From NCBI GenBank assembly GCA_902493085.1, contig CABUOH010000015.1, forward strand, positions 1 to 11,979: a DNA stretch of 11,979 nt, read 5' to 3'. This document shows, in pieces, positions 1-6,527 of the stretch (its first letter is position 1; each line of letters opens with the position of its first letter). The position numbers and the translations under genes were made by a program. The notes beneath the pieces were generated by a model, which was not told the origin of the DNA, ran no database searches, and worked only from the letters and a program-made list of their open reading frames with translations. Origin of the DNA: an uncultured Sutterella sp. (GTDB lineage: Bacteria > Pseudomonadota > Gammaproteobacteria > Burkholderiales > Burkholderiaceae_F).

Positions 1-37
1 TGTTTGAACGTGTTTCGCCCGAAGTGACAGGAAAAGA

Positions 38-2050
38 ATGGAGAAGCAAATGGAGATTTGTGAACGGTTCGCCGGCAAGCACATCGTCAAGCGCAACGGG
101 AGCGTGAAGCCCTTTGACGTCACGAAGATCGTGAGCGCCGTCACGCGTGCAGGCAAGGCAACGGGCGAGTTCGGCGAGCCCAAGGCTCTGGACCTCGTCT
201 GCGCATACGTGCTGCCGCGCCTTGACGAAATTGTTCAGGACGCCGTCGAGCACGCGCTCTTCGAGGCGGGTTGCTTCAAGACGCTCCGCGCCTACATCGT
301 CTATCGCGAGACCCGCACGAAGGCTCGCGACGCCAAGCAGAGCTGGGTCAATGTCGAAAGCTCCATCAACGAGTATCTCGATCAGATCGATTGGCGCGTC
401 AACGCGAACGCCAATCAGGGATACTCGCTCGGCGGCCTCATTCTCAACGTCTCCGGAAAGGTGATGGCCAACTATTGGCTCAACTTCATCTATCCGCCTG
501 AAGTGGGTCGCGCGCATCGGGAGGCCGACCTTCACATTCACGACCTCGACATGCTTTCGGGCTACTGTGCGGGGTGGTCGCTCAGAACGCTTCTCAACGA
601 AGGCCTCAACGGCGTGGCCGGCAAGGTCGAGGCGGCGGCGCCCAAGCATCTTTCGTCGGCCACGGGGCAGATCGTCAACTTCCTCGGCACGATGCAGAAC
701 GAGTGGGCCGGCGCCCAGGCGTTCTCCAGTTTCGACACCTACCTCGCGCCCTTCATCCGCAAGGACAATCTGCCCTACAGGGAAGTGCTCCAGTGCATGC
801 AGGAACTCATCTACAACCTCAACGTGCCGAGCCGTTGGGGCACGCAGACGCCCTTTACGAATCTGACGTTCGACTGGACGTGTCCGGAGGATCTGCGGGA
901 CGAGCATCCCGTGATCGGCGGCGAGACCATGCCCTTCACCTACGGCGAGCTGCAGGCCGAGATGGACATGATCAATCGGGCCTATATCGAGGTGATGCTC
1001 AAGGGCGATGCGAAGGGGCGCGTCTTCACGTTCCCGATTCCAACCTACAACATCACGCCGGATTTCGATTGGGAGAGCCCCAATGCGATGAGGCTCTTCG
1101 ACATGACGGCCCGCTACGGCCTGCCGTACTTCCAGAACTTCATCAATTCAGAGCTCAAGCCCAACATGATCCGTTCGATGTGCTGCCGTCTCCAGCTTGA
1201 CCTGCGCGAGCTGCTCAAGCGCGGCAACGGGCTCTTCGGCTCGGCCGAGCAGACGGGGTCGCTCGGCGTGGTGACGATCAACTGCGCCCGTCTCGGCTTT
1301 CTCTTCAAGGATGACGAGGAAGGGCTTCTGCGCCGGCTCGACTATCTGCTCGAGCTCGCGAAGACGAGTCTCGAGATCAAGCGCAAGGTCATCCAGCGCC
1401 ACATCGATCAGGGTCTCTTCCCGTACACCAAGCGCTATCTCGGCACGCTTCGCAATCACTTTTCGACGATCGGCGTCAACGGCATCAATGAGTTGATCCG
1501 CAATTTCACGAACGATCGCGAGGACATCACGACGGACTGGGGACATGCCTTCGCGCTGCGTCTTCTTGATCACGTCCGCGCCCGTCTGGTGGAATTCCAG
1601 GAGGAGACGGACCACATGTACAACCTCGAGGCGACGCCTGCGGAAGGCACGACCTACCGCTTCGCCAAGGAGGACCGCAAGCGCTTTCCCGGCATCCTTC
1701 AGGCCGGCACGCCGTCGAATCCGTACTACACGAACTCGTCGCAGCTGCCCGTCAACTTCACGGACGATCCGTTTGAGGCACTTGAGCGTCAGGACGACCT
1801 TCAGCGCAAGTACACGGGCGGCACGGTGCTTCATCTTTATATGAATGAAGCGGTTTCTTCGCCCGAGGCTTGCCGAGACCTCGTTCGCCGCACGCTCACG
1901 CGCTTTCGCCTGCCCTACATCACGGTGACGCCGACGTTCTCGATCTGTCCGAAGCACGGATATCTGTCGGGGCGCCACGACTTCTGTCCGAAGTGCGATG
2001 CGGAGCTTCTTGCTCAAAAACGCGCGGCGGCGGCCAAGGATGCCGCGTAG
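38..2050 (+). CDS. nrdD: Anaerobic (class III) ribonucleoside-triphosphate reductase, large catalytic part without the glycyl-radical loop
   Basis: Reduces ribonucleoside triphosphates to deoxy forms under anoxia in the cytoplasm, using a thiyl radical generated from a glycyl radical. Residues about 14-105 form an ATP-cone (HIVKRNGSVKPFDVTKIV), the allosteric nucleotide site. The barrel follows, with the IHDLD...GYCAGWSL segment (Cys177), the finger-loop region MCCRLQLD (Cys382/Cys383, one being the likely thiyl cysteine) and GVVTINCARLG (Cys416). Near the C-terminus is the zinc ribbon, CPKHG...CPKC (Cys637, Cys650, Cys653; His640 stands near the usual fourth Cys position). A standard NrdD continues past the ribbon to a glycyl-radical motif. 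This protein stops 17 residues after the last ribbon cysteine, and the motif lies in the next gene. The ATG at 38 has AGGA at 29-32; an in-frame ATG at 50 is possible. First gene of an operon with the glycyl-radical protein and nrdG. Family assignment is near certain. Confidence 0.96.
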   Translation: MEKQMEICERFAGKHIVKRNGSVKPFDVTKIVSAVTRAGKATGEFGEPKALDLVCAYVLPRLDEIVQDAVEHALFEAGCFKTLRAYIVYRETRTKARDAKQSWVNVESSINEYLDQIDWRVNANANQGYSLGGLILNVSGKVMANYWLNFIYPPEVGRAHREADLHIHDLDMLSGYCAGWSLRTLLNEGLNGVAGKVEAAAPKHLSSATGQIVNFLGTMQNEWAGAQAFSSFDTYLAPFIRKDNLPYREVLQCMQELIYNLNVPSRWGTQTPFTNLTFDWTCPEDLRDEHPVIGGETMPFTYGELQAEMDMINRAYIEVMLKGDAKGRVFTFPIPTYNITPDFDWESPNAMRLFDMTARYGLPYFQNFINSELKPNMIRSMCCRLQLDLRELLKRGNGLFGSAEQTGSLGVVTINCARLGFLFKDDEEGLLRRLDYLLELAKTSLEIKRKVIQRHIDQGLFPYTKRYLGTLRNHFSTIGVNGINELIRNFTNDREDITTDWGHAFALRLLDHVRARLVEFQEETDHMYNLEATPAEGTTYRFAKEDRKRFPGILQAGTPSNPYYTNSSQLPVNFTDDPFEALERQDDLQRKYTGGTVLHLYMNEAVSSPEACRDLVRRTLTRFRLPYITVTPTFSICPKHGYLSGRHDFCPKCDAELLAQKRAAAAKDAA

Positions 2051-2051
2051 A

Positions 2052-2083
2052 GCAGGCGCATTCCTGCCCAAGACCTGTTTTTT
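2052..2083 (+). promoter_or_regulatory. Small hairpin and T-run between nrdD and the glycyl-radical gene
   Basis: The 46-base gap holds a 5-bp hairpin (GCAGG 2052-2056, CCTGC 2063-2067, 6-base loop) and, ten bases further on, a run of six T at 2078-2083. The run is directly followed by the ribosome-binding site of the next gene. The hairpin is too weak and too far from the T-run for an ordinary terminator. It might set relative transcript or translation level of the two subunits, or do nothing. Confidence 0.25.
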
Positions 2084-2096
2084 AGGAGTCACGCAA

Positions 2097-2303
2097 ATGA
2101 CGAACGAAATCAAGAAGGATGTCGAACTCACGAACGAAGAACGCCAGCCCTGCGAAGTCTGGACCCGCGTCATGGGCTACCACCGTCCGGTGCAGTCCTT
2201 CAACACGGGCAAGAAGGGCGAGTTCGCCGAGCGCGTCTGCTTTACTGAAAAGCGCGCTCAGGAACACGACTGCAGGTGTTCTGCTGCTCCAAAGACCGAA
2301 TAA
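2097..2303 (+). CDS. Stand-alone glycyl-radical domain protein of class III ribonucleotide reductase
   Basis: A 68-residue protein whose core, TRVMGYHRPVQSFNTGKKGE (residues 23-42), matches the C-terminal glycyl-radical segment of class III reductases; Gly27 is the expected radical site. The preceding nrdD ends right after its zinc ribbon and lacks this segment, so the two products should assemble into one active enzyme, with NrdG placing the radical on Gly27. The frame differs from nrdD (stop at 2048-2050, 46-base gap). AGGAG at 2084-2088, eight bases before the ATG, supports independent translation, which argues against a sequencing frameshift. The frame is open upstream to at least 1998, but that stretch (RRRPRMPRRAG...) is unlike any NrdD linker. 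The tail is Cys-containing (Cys48, Cys59, Cys61) and of unknown role. Similar short proteins are, to my recollection, usually labelled NrdD in databases. Domain identity is sure; the mode of assembly is inferred. Confidence 0.9.
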   Translation: MTNEIKKDVELTNEERQPCEVWTRVMGYHRPVQSFNTGKKGEFAERVCFTEKRAQEHDCRCSAAPKTE

Positions 2304-2312
2304 GGCCGCGGC

Positions 2313-3056
2313 ATGAACGGTCATGACCGGTCCGGTCCCGCGGCTTGCGAAATCAAGCTCGCGGGCCTGACGCCCTTTACGACGATTGATTTTCCGGGCA
2401 AGCTCTCGGCTGTGGCGTTCGTGCAGGGGTGTCCCTGGAAGTGCGTCTACTGCCAGAACAGCTGGATGCAGTCCAGAAGCTTTGATCCGGATTTGGCGCA
2501 CTCGTCCTGGGAGGCGCTGGAGTCGCTTTTGAAGCGCCGGCACGGGCTGCTTGATGCGGTTGTCTTCTCGGGGGGAGAGCCTTGCCTTGATCCGGCGCTG
2601 CCCGCCGCCGTTCGCGAGGTTCGCCGGATGGGATATCTGGTCGGCCTTCATACGGGCGGGGGCTATCCGGCCAGACTCGCCGAGGTGCTTCCAGAGCTGG
2701 CTTGGATTGGCCTGGACGTGAAGGCCGTTCCCGGAGACGGTGCCCACTGGGCGCGGGTGACGGGCGTGGAGGCTTCCAATGCCAAGTGGGCCGAGAGCCT
2801 TGCGCTCATTCTTGAATCGGGCGTGCCCTTTGAGTGCCGCACGACGGCGCATCCCGACTACTTCAGCGAGACGCAGCTCCTCGAGACGGCCGCCTACCTC
2901 AAGGAGCGCGGCGTTCGGGACTATGCGCTTCAAATCTGCCGCAAGCCGCCCGGACTGTTCGCACGGTTCGGCCCCGTGGAGCCCTCATGGCCTTCGGAAT
3001 CCGTTCTCGAGGCGCTTCGCGCAAGCTTTGTGCGGTTCACGCTCAGACGAGACTGA
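2313..3056 (+). CDS. nrdG: Anaerobic ribonucleotide reductase activating protein, radical SAM
   Basis: Activase that uses a [4Fe-4S] cluster and S-adenosylmethionine to abstract hydrogen from the reductase glycine. The radical-SAM motif CPWKCVYC gives Cys40, Cys44 and Cys47 (CX3CX2C), preceded by the typical LTPFTTIDFPGKLSAV strand. SGGEPCLDP is the SAM-binding GGE motif. At 247 residues it is of the longer NrdG form common with this type of NrdD; the E. coli enzyme is about 150. The ATG lies nine bases after the glycyl-radical gene's stop, with AAGG at 2302-2305 overlapping that stop codon, so translation is probably coupled. Third and last gene of the operon. The following hairpin at 3072-3104 may stop some plus-strand transcription but lacks a good T-run on this strand. 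The expected substrate is Gly27 of the 68-aa neighbour. Confidence 0.94.
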   Translation: MNGHDRSGPAACEIKLAGLTPFTTIDFPGKLSAVAFVQGCPWKCVYCQNSWMQSRSFDPDLAHSSWEALESLLKRRHGLLDAVVFSGGEPCLDPALPAAVREVRRMGYLVGLHTGGGYPARLAEVLPELAWIGLDVKAVPGDGAHWARVTGVEASNAKWAESLALILESGVPFECRTTAHPDYFSETQLLETAAYLKERGVRDYALQICRKPPGLFARFGPVEPSWPSESVLEALRASFVRFTLRRD

Positions 3057-3071
3057 GTGCACACGCAATAA

Positions 3072-3104
3072 AAAGGGCCCCGGCGCTTTGGCGCGGGGCC
3101 CTTT
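3072..3104 (-). terminator. Intrinsic terminator of the HU gene (possibly two-way)
   Basis: AAAGGGCCCC (3072-3081) pairs with GGGGCCCTTT (3095-3104), extended by GCGC/GCGC around a TTTG loop, with one bulged G at 3082. Read on the minus strand the stem is followed by TTTTTATT, so it ends HU transcription 55 bases after the stop codon. On the plus strand only TTT follows, so termination of the nrdDG transcript would be weaker. Confidence 0.8.
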
Positions 3105-3159
3105 GGCAAAGGCGGCATTGAGTCCTGAGGCGCAGAGGGGTCAGGACGCAGTTCCGTTT

Positions 3160-3465
3160 TTACTTTTCAGCAGCCTTCTGTTCGACATCGAAATCGTTGA
3201 CGATTTCCTTGAAGTACGTGCCGGCGATGAACTTCGGCTTGCGAACGGACGGAATGCGGATGGCTTCGCCCGTGGAGGGGTTGCGGCCCGTGCGCGGGGC
3301 GCTTTCGACGGCGCGGAAGGTGCCGAAGCCGATCAGCGTGACGGAATCGCCCGTCGTAACGGCGGACATGATTTCTTCGAAAACGCTCACGATGATGCGG
3401 TCGGCTTCAGCCTTGGAAATGCCGTTGCGGACGGCGATGCGGTCAACGAGCTCGAGACGATTCAT
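3160..3465 (-). CDS. HU-family histone-like DNA-binding protein
   Basis: Small basic nucleoid protein that bends DNA as a dimer. The 101 residues match HU from end to end: the helical N-terminal dimerisation part (MNRLELVDRIAVRNGISKAE), the GFGTF turn (about residues 47-51) and the DNA-binding arm with GRNPSTGE and the IP..RKPKF segment. A short acidic/basic tail (FDVEQKAAEK) extends about ten residues beyond a typical 90-residue HU. It looks like HU rather than IHF, because the arm has the GRNPSTGE...IP pattern with no IHF-specific features that I recognise. AGGAG (plus-strand positions 3473-3477) lies seven bases before the ATG. It stands alone on this strand with its own terminator. I cannot say whether it is the main HU or a paralogue, so no symbol is given. 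Confidence 0.93.
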   Translation of the reverse strand: MNRLELVDRIAVRNGISKAEADRIIVSVFEEIMSAVTTGDSVTLIGFGTFRAVESAPRTGRNPSTGEAIRIPSVRKPKFIAGTYFKEIVNDFDVEQKAAEK

Positions 3466-3666
3466 TTGAACACTCCTGATGGATCAACCCGTCTCCAATT
3501 TAAGAAAGGGATGCGGCGGCGGGGACTGTGAGATGATGAGGGTCGGCGGAAGGAGCCCGTGTGGCCCGGGCCAGCGGCAAAGGCAGAGGGTGCGGCAAGG
3601 ACGCAACTCTACAAAATACCGCTCCTGCAGGCGAATGAAGCCGGCGGGGATTCCGCATGTCAAGCA

Positions 3667-3694
3667 TTGTAGCGACGCGGGCCGCAAAGGTAAA
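3667..3694 (-). promoter_or_regulatory. Possible HU promoter
   Basis: On the minus strand, TTTACC (3694-3689) and TACAAT (3672-3667) are spaced by 16 bases, resembling a sigma-70 -35/-10 pair. A perfect TTGACA lies just downstream at 3664-3659, but only a poor -10 follows it at 17 bases. Either would give a leader of roughly 170-200 bases before HU. Sequence match only. Confidence 0.3.
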
Positions 3695-3960
3695 CCCGAG
3701 CAAAAACCCTGCCCTGCAGAGAAAACGGGGAAGTTGCCGCATGCAAGCCTCGCGACGTAATTCTAGTTGCTTGTCAAACTGTTGTGGTGTAAGAAGTTTT
3801 TGTTACGTCAGCCGGCAACCCTTCTGCCGCAGGGAAGTCGGAGGGGGCCGCGCAGGCAGTTCGGGGTAGGTGAAAACACTTGGTGAACGACCCGGCGTTC
3901 ACAAAGGTGGTCGCGAACGTCGCTTAAAAGATATGTAAGGGTAATTCCTATAACACTTAC

Positions 3961-4131
3961 GGGGTATCGAATTGTGTTAAGACGGCCTCCAAACTTGATC
4001 TCGTTCGTTTTTGACTTGGCGAAACGTCTTAGTGGCACTAAAACTGTCGTTGTTGCGACGATTGGGCGGTGGCAGAATGAAAAACGTCAGCTGATGCTGA
4101 CGGCGTAATGCGGAGTGAAGTCCGCATTTTT
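3961..4131 (+). ncRNA. Candidate small RNA ending at an intrinsic terminator
   Basis: A possible -10 box TATAAC (3949-3954) with a weak upstream TTAAAA would start a transcript near 3961 on the plus strand, and a clear terminator ends at 4131. In between, the sequence can fold: TAAGACG (3978-3984) pairs with CGTCTTA (4025-4031), and CGTCAGC/GCTGACG make a 7-bp stem with a TGAT loop (4085-4102). Readthrough would extend it to the second terminator, whose eight-T tail is of the kind favoured by Hfq-binding RNAs. I do not recognise it as 6S, tmRNA, RNase P or SRP RNA. The start is uncertain; the 3' end is the well-supported part. Confidence 0.35.
4107..4131 (+). terminator. Intrinsic terminator, plus strand, no gene in front
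   Basis: AATGCGGA (4107-4114) pairs with TCCGCATT (4121-4128) around a six-base loop, and the T-run TTTTT spans 4127-4131. Read on the minus strand no T-run follows, so its direction is plus. Confidence 0.75.
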
Positions 4132-4147
4132 GTCCTTTGGTTGTTGA

Positions 4148-4187
4148 GGTCAGATCCCTGTTGGACGGGGATTCTGACCTTTTTTTT
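4148..4187 (+). terminator. Second, stronger plus-strand intrinsic terminator
   Basis: GGTCAGA (4148-4154) pairs with TCTGACC (4173-4179), extended by TCCC/GGGA past one bulged T, and followed by eight T (4180-4187). On the minus strand there is an A-run before the stem and no T-run after it, so it cannot be the terminator of the minus-strand SEL1 gene that ends at 4204. Confidence 0.85.
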
Positions 4188-4203
4188 GGAGAAGGTCGAA
4201 GCC

Positions 4204-5259
4204 TCATCGGCTCTGACGCGGGATGAGCGTTTCGACGAGGGCTCTGGGCGTTTTCGTACTCATCACGAGACGCGTGGCCCGCGCCTTTTCGCTTCGCGTG
4301 AGCATGCGCTCGAGCGCAGCGAGCGTGGCTGCGGCACCTGCGTCATGACGGCGCGCAGCGCACTTGAGCAGCGTATAGGCGTTGAACCGGTTCATGTCGA
4401 GGCCGGACCCCGTCAGATAGAAGTCGGCCAACGTCGTCAGAGCCTGCGTGCTGCCGTTTTCTGCGGCTCGGCAGGTCCAGCGGACGGCTTCCCGCAGGTC
4501 GACTCGACCGCCGCGTCCCGCCCAGTAGTAGACCCCGAGTCGGTACTGAGCCTCGACGATGCCCGAGAGTGCGGCTTCATTGAGCCAGCGTTGGGCCTCG
4601 GCCGGATCGGCTTTTGCCCACTCGCGCCGCTGGTAGAGGCGTGCGAGTTCGTACTGCGCCTGAGGATCTCGGTTCTGGGCGGCGGCGCGAAGCCACTTGG
4701 CAGCTTCGTTGATGTCGGCGGGCGCGCCCCGGCCGTCCTTGAGCATGAGGCCCGCCTCGCGTTGAGAGACTGCGTGACCCTTGGCGCCGGCGATGCGCAG
4801 CCAGTAGAGGGCGTCGCGGTCGGAGGCGGGGCGTCCGAAGCCCATGCGGCAGAGTTTGGCCAGGTCCGCCGCGGCGCCGGCGATGCCCTGATAGGCGGCC
4901 TCCTCGAGAAGCCTGGCTCCGGCTTCGGGATCTGCGGCGAGTCCCTGGCCCCGCAGCATGACGATGCCGAGCAGGTAGAGAGCTTCGGGGTGTTGGCGTG
5001 CGGCCGCCTTGCGCAGGAGCGCAAGCGCGCGCCGGTTCCGGCGGTTGTCGGGTGCGTCCGTGAGCAGGTGACGGGCGAATTCGGTTTGTGCGGCGGGATT
5101 GCCGCGTCGCGCGTCCTCTTCCATGCGATTGAGCTGAGCCAAGGCCTCCTCGCCCGTCAGCGGGCGACGCCGAACGATGCCGCCGAGAAGGTCGAGCACG
5201 TAGTTCTCGGCCTTCTCCGGGCCGGGGATGGGAAAGCGCGGATCTGGACGCTTGGGCAT
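4204..5259 (-). CDS. SEL1-like repeat (TPR-type) protein
   Basis: Solenoid protein expected to act as a protein-binding scaffold. About seven SEL1-type repeats of some 36 residues run from residue 54 to 306. Examples are PEALYLLGIVMLRGQG (91-106), PQAQYELARLYQ (199-210) and VEAQYRLGVYYWAGRG (235-250), each with the usual small-residue pattern and an A..WL..AA helix. There is no signal peptide or membrane helix, so it is probably cytoplasmic; the first 50 residues and the last 45 are outside the repeats. It starts 18 bases after the stop of the membrane-protein gene on the same strand, so the two are very likely co-transcribed and may interact. The ribosome-binding site is poor. No minus-strand terminator follows it. 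Partner and process are unknown. Confidence 0.85.
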   Translation of the reverse strand: MPKRPDPRFPIPGPEKAENYVLDLLGGIVRRRPLTGEEALAQLNRMEEDARRGNPAAQTEFARHLLTDAPDNRRNRRALALLRKAAARQHPEALYLLGIVMLRGQGLAADPEAGARLLEEAAYQGIAGAAADLAKLCRMGFGRPASDRDALYWLRIAGAKGHAVSQREAGLMLKDGRGAPADINEAAKWLRAAAQNRDPQAQYELARLYQRREWAKADPAEAQRWLNEAALSGIVEAQYRLGVYYWAGRGGRVDLREAVRWTCRAAENGSTQALTTLADFYLTGSGLDMNRFNAYTLLKCAARRHDAGAAATLAALERMLTRSEKARATRLVMSTKTPRALVETLIPRQSR

Positions 5260-5277
5260 GCGCGCTCGAAAAGGCTG

Positions 5278-5844
5278 TTATTCGACTTTCTTTGTTTCGG
5301 CCGGGATCGGTTCGACCACGACCTTGTCGGAGCCTTCGGGCACGCGGAGGACGACGCCCTGGCTTTCGGCATTGCCGGCGCCGGGCAGCATCTTGTCAAG
5401 GCCCGTGAGCTGGATGGCCATCGCGATCGAGATCGAGACCATGGAGTAGATCACCCAGCAGCCGCCCGCGAAGATCGTGACCCGGCCGAGGCGCTCCCGG
5501 GGGTAGTCGTTGCCGAAGAGTTCGCGCACGTAGCCGATCTGCTTCCAGCCGGTCGTGACCATCCAGCAGGCCCAGGTGACGACCAGGAAGTAGAGGCCGC
5601 CGAATTGCATGACGGGTTCATTCTGAAAGACCGCCTGCATGATCACGAAGACGAAGAGGAGCCAAAGCGTGGTGCGCACCCACATGCGCGAAGCGCGTGC
5701 AAAGCCGTGTTCGCCGAGCGCATCCCAGTTGCGGGCCTGAAGCAGGGCGCCGAAGATCGGGGTGAAGAGGAGCGCGAGCACGCAGGCGGCGGTCGGGTTG
5801 TAGAGGGCGGGACGGCTGACGGTCTTGGACTGGGGTTTGGACAT
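5278..5844 (-). CDS. Uncharacterised inner-membrane protein with four predicted helices
   Basis: A protein of 188 residues with hydrophobic segments at about 17-36, 57-73, 81-99 and 122-144 and a hydrophilic, charged C-terminal tail (about 150-188) rich in Val, Glu and Lys. The first segment, NPTAACVLALLFTPIFGALLQARNW, resembles a motif I associate with small uncharacterised proteobacterial membrane proteins; I cannot name a family. The frame is open upstream to 5976, but the ATG at 5842-5844 is preferred. The extra 44 residues would be polar and unlike the rest, and this start leaves a normal divergent promoter region. No clear ribosome-binding site is visible at either start. It is the first gene of a two-gene unit with the SEL1-repeat protein. 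Confidence 0.8.
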   Translation of the reverse strand: MSKPQSKTVSRPALYNPTAACVLALLFTPIFGALLQARNWDALGEHGFARASRMWVRTTLWLLFVFVIMQAVFQNEPVMQFGGLYFLVVTWACWMVTTGWKQIGYVRELFGNDYPRERLGRVTIFAGGCWVIYSMVSISIAMAIQLTGLDKMLPGAGNAESQGVVLRVPEGSDKVVVEPIPAETKKVE

Positions 5845-6038
5845 GGTCTGCGGACTTGAGATTCGGACGTGGATTCCGGGATGTCCGGAAAGTTTGAGAA
5901 TTGTACGCGCAATCGTGTTCGTGGAGCGTGAGCGGGTGTAACCTATGACATTGTCAGTCAACAATGGCATATTCAATATTGAGGAAGCGCTGCCGATTCT
6001 GTCTGCCGTAAAGAGAGAGAGGTGGGCGCCGGATTTTC
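5845..6038. promoter_or_regulatory. Divergent promoter region with nested inverted repeats
   Basis: This 194-base gap separates the membrane-protein gene (minus) from the lipoprotein gene (plus). It contains TGACA-T-TGTCA (5946-5956), overlapped by CATTGT-6-ACAATG (5949-5966), and CAATATTG at 5974-5981. TTGTCA at 5951-5956 followed 17 bases on by CAATAT could be a weak plus-strand promoter lying across the palindrome. On the minus strand, TACAAT (5905-5900) could be a -10 for the membrane-protein gene, without a good -35. The arrangement suggests an operator, but no regulator is recognised. Confidence 0.35.
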
Positions 6039-6527
6039 ATGAATGCACGACTATTGAAGAGCTGCGCCGCAATCGGCGCCGTCTGCGCGGCAGCGGGCTG
6101 CACGGGCACGCCCGAGGCCCTTACGGAGGAGTCCTCCTATCACAGCCCCTATCAACCTTATCAGTCGCTCTGCATCGTTCCGGCCGAGGAACATTCCGCG
6201 GCGCTCGATCTGACGCTGTCGCGTATGCTTCGGGACCGCGGCTTCGCGCCCGAGCTGCTCGAGTCGGGCGACCTGCCTTCGGTGCGGCGCTGCCGGGGCA
6301 TCGTGACCTTTTCGACGGGCAGGGCGCTTCGCCCCTTCGAGGCGCCGGCCTCGATGTCGCTCACCTTTCTCGACGCCTATACGGGCGAGACCTACCATGT
6401 GGCGGTCTCGCGAGCCAAGGGCGGCGAAGCGCGTGCACTTTTTGCCGGAGCGCCGTTTTCCGATCCCGGGCAGATGATTCGCGAGCTCGTCGAGAGGCTT
6501 TTCCCCGAACGCACGGATCCCGAATAG
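6039..6527 (+). CDS. Small lipoprotein, possibly Sbal_3080-like
   Basis: A protein of 162 residues. The N-terminus (MNARLLKSCAAIGAVCAAAGC) is a lipoprotein signal with a lipobox-like AAGC. Cys21 would be lipidated and the mature protein anchored to a membrane facing the periplasm; residue +2 is Thr, so outer-membrane sorting is possible. The mature part has one compact domain: a strand (YQSLCIVPAEE), a helix ending RMLRDRGFAPELLE, central strands (CRGIVTFSTG, ASMSLTFLDAYTGE) and the ending MIRELVERLFPE. The order and the C-terminal RELV..LFP ending recall, from memory, the Sbal_3080 family of small lipoproteins of unknown function. That match is tentative. A purine-rich GAGAGAGAGG lies about 16 bases before the ATG, farther than usual. 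It is divergent from the membrane/SEL1 pair. Confidence 0.8.
   Translation: MNARLLKSCAAIGAVCAAAGCTGTPEALTEESSYHSPYQPYQSLCIVPAEEHSAALDLTLSRMLRDRGFAPELLESGDLPSVRRCRGIVTFSTGRALRPFEAPASMSLTFLDAYTGETYHVAVSRAKGGEARALFAGAPFSDPGQMIRELVERLFPERTDPE

Larger units (their letters stand above)
3466..4203. other. 738-base region without a convincing protein gene
   Basis: Lies between the HU start and the end of the SEL1-repeat gene. The short open frames in it have no family resemblance, no good ribosome-binding site, and overlap one another. The HU half (3466-3700) probably holds the HU promoter and a long leader. From about 3760 to 4130 the base composition turns more AT-rich than the flanking genes, and many inverted repeats appear: GTGAACG/CGTTCAC at 3883-3902, TAAGACG/CGTCTTA at 3978-3984 and 4025-4031, the 6-1-6 palindrome at 4029-4041, and CGTCAGC/GCTGACG at 4085-4102. 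It ends in two plus-strand terminators. A small RNA is the best explanation of the right half. Confidence 0.6.

Noticed and set aside
1..37. Possible end of an upstream gene (TGA at 25-27)
   Set aside because: Only eight codons are visible and they match nothing, so no partial gene can be supported.
1998..2096. Upstream extension of the glycyl-radical gene overlapping nrdD, allowing a fused product by frameshifting near an A5 run (about 2016-2020)
   Set aside because: The extension is an Arg/Pro-rich shadow sequence, and the gene has its own well-spaced AGGAG and ATG, so independent translation is simpler.
1148..2173. 341-codon minus-strand frame over nrdD
   Set aside because: Shadow of nrdD; Arg- and Glu-rich with no recognisable domain.
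3820..3935. GCCGCAGGGAAGTCGGA and nearby GGTG/GTGAA pieces reminiscent of a cobalamin riboswitch
   Set aside because: The conserved core elements do not occur in the right order, and no vitamin B12-related gene follows.
3808..4207. Short minus-strand open frames (two of 76 codons) in the HU-SEL1 gap
   Set aside because: No ribosome-binding site, no domain, overlapping each other and the plus-strand terminators; composition unlike the genes around them.
4108..5859. 583-codon open frame on the plus strand over the SEL1 and membrane-protein genes
   Set aside because: It is the antisense of two well-supported minus-strand genes, starts inside a terminator hairpin, and its product is a low-quality Gly/Glu/Asp-rich sequence with no family resemblance. 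Long antisense frames are common in GC-rich DNA.
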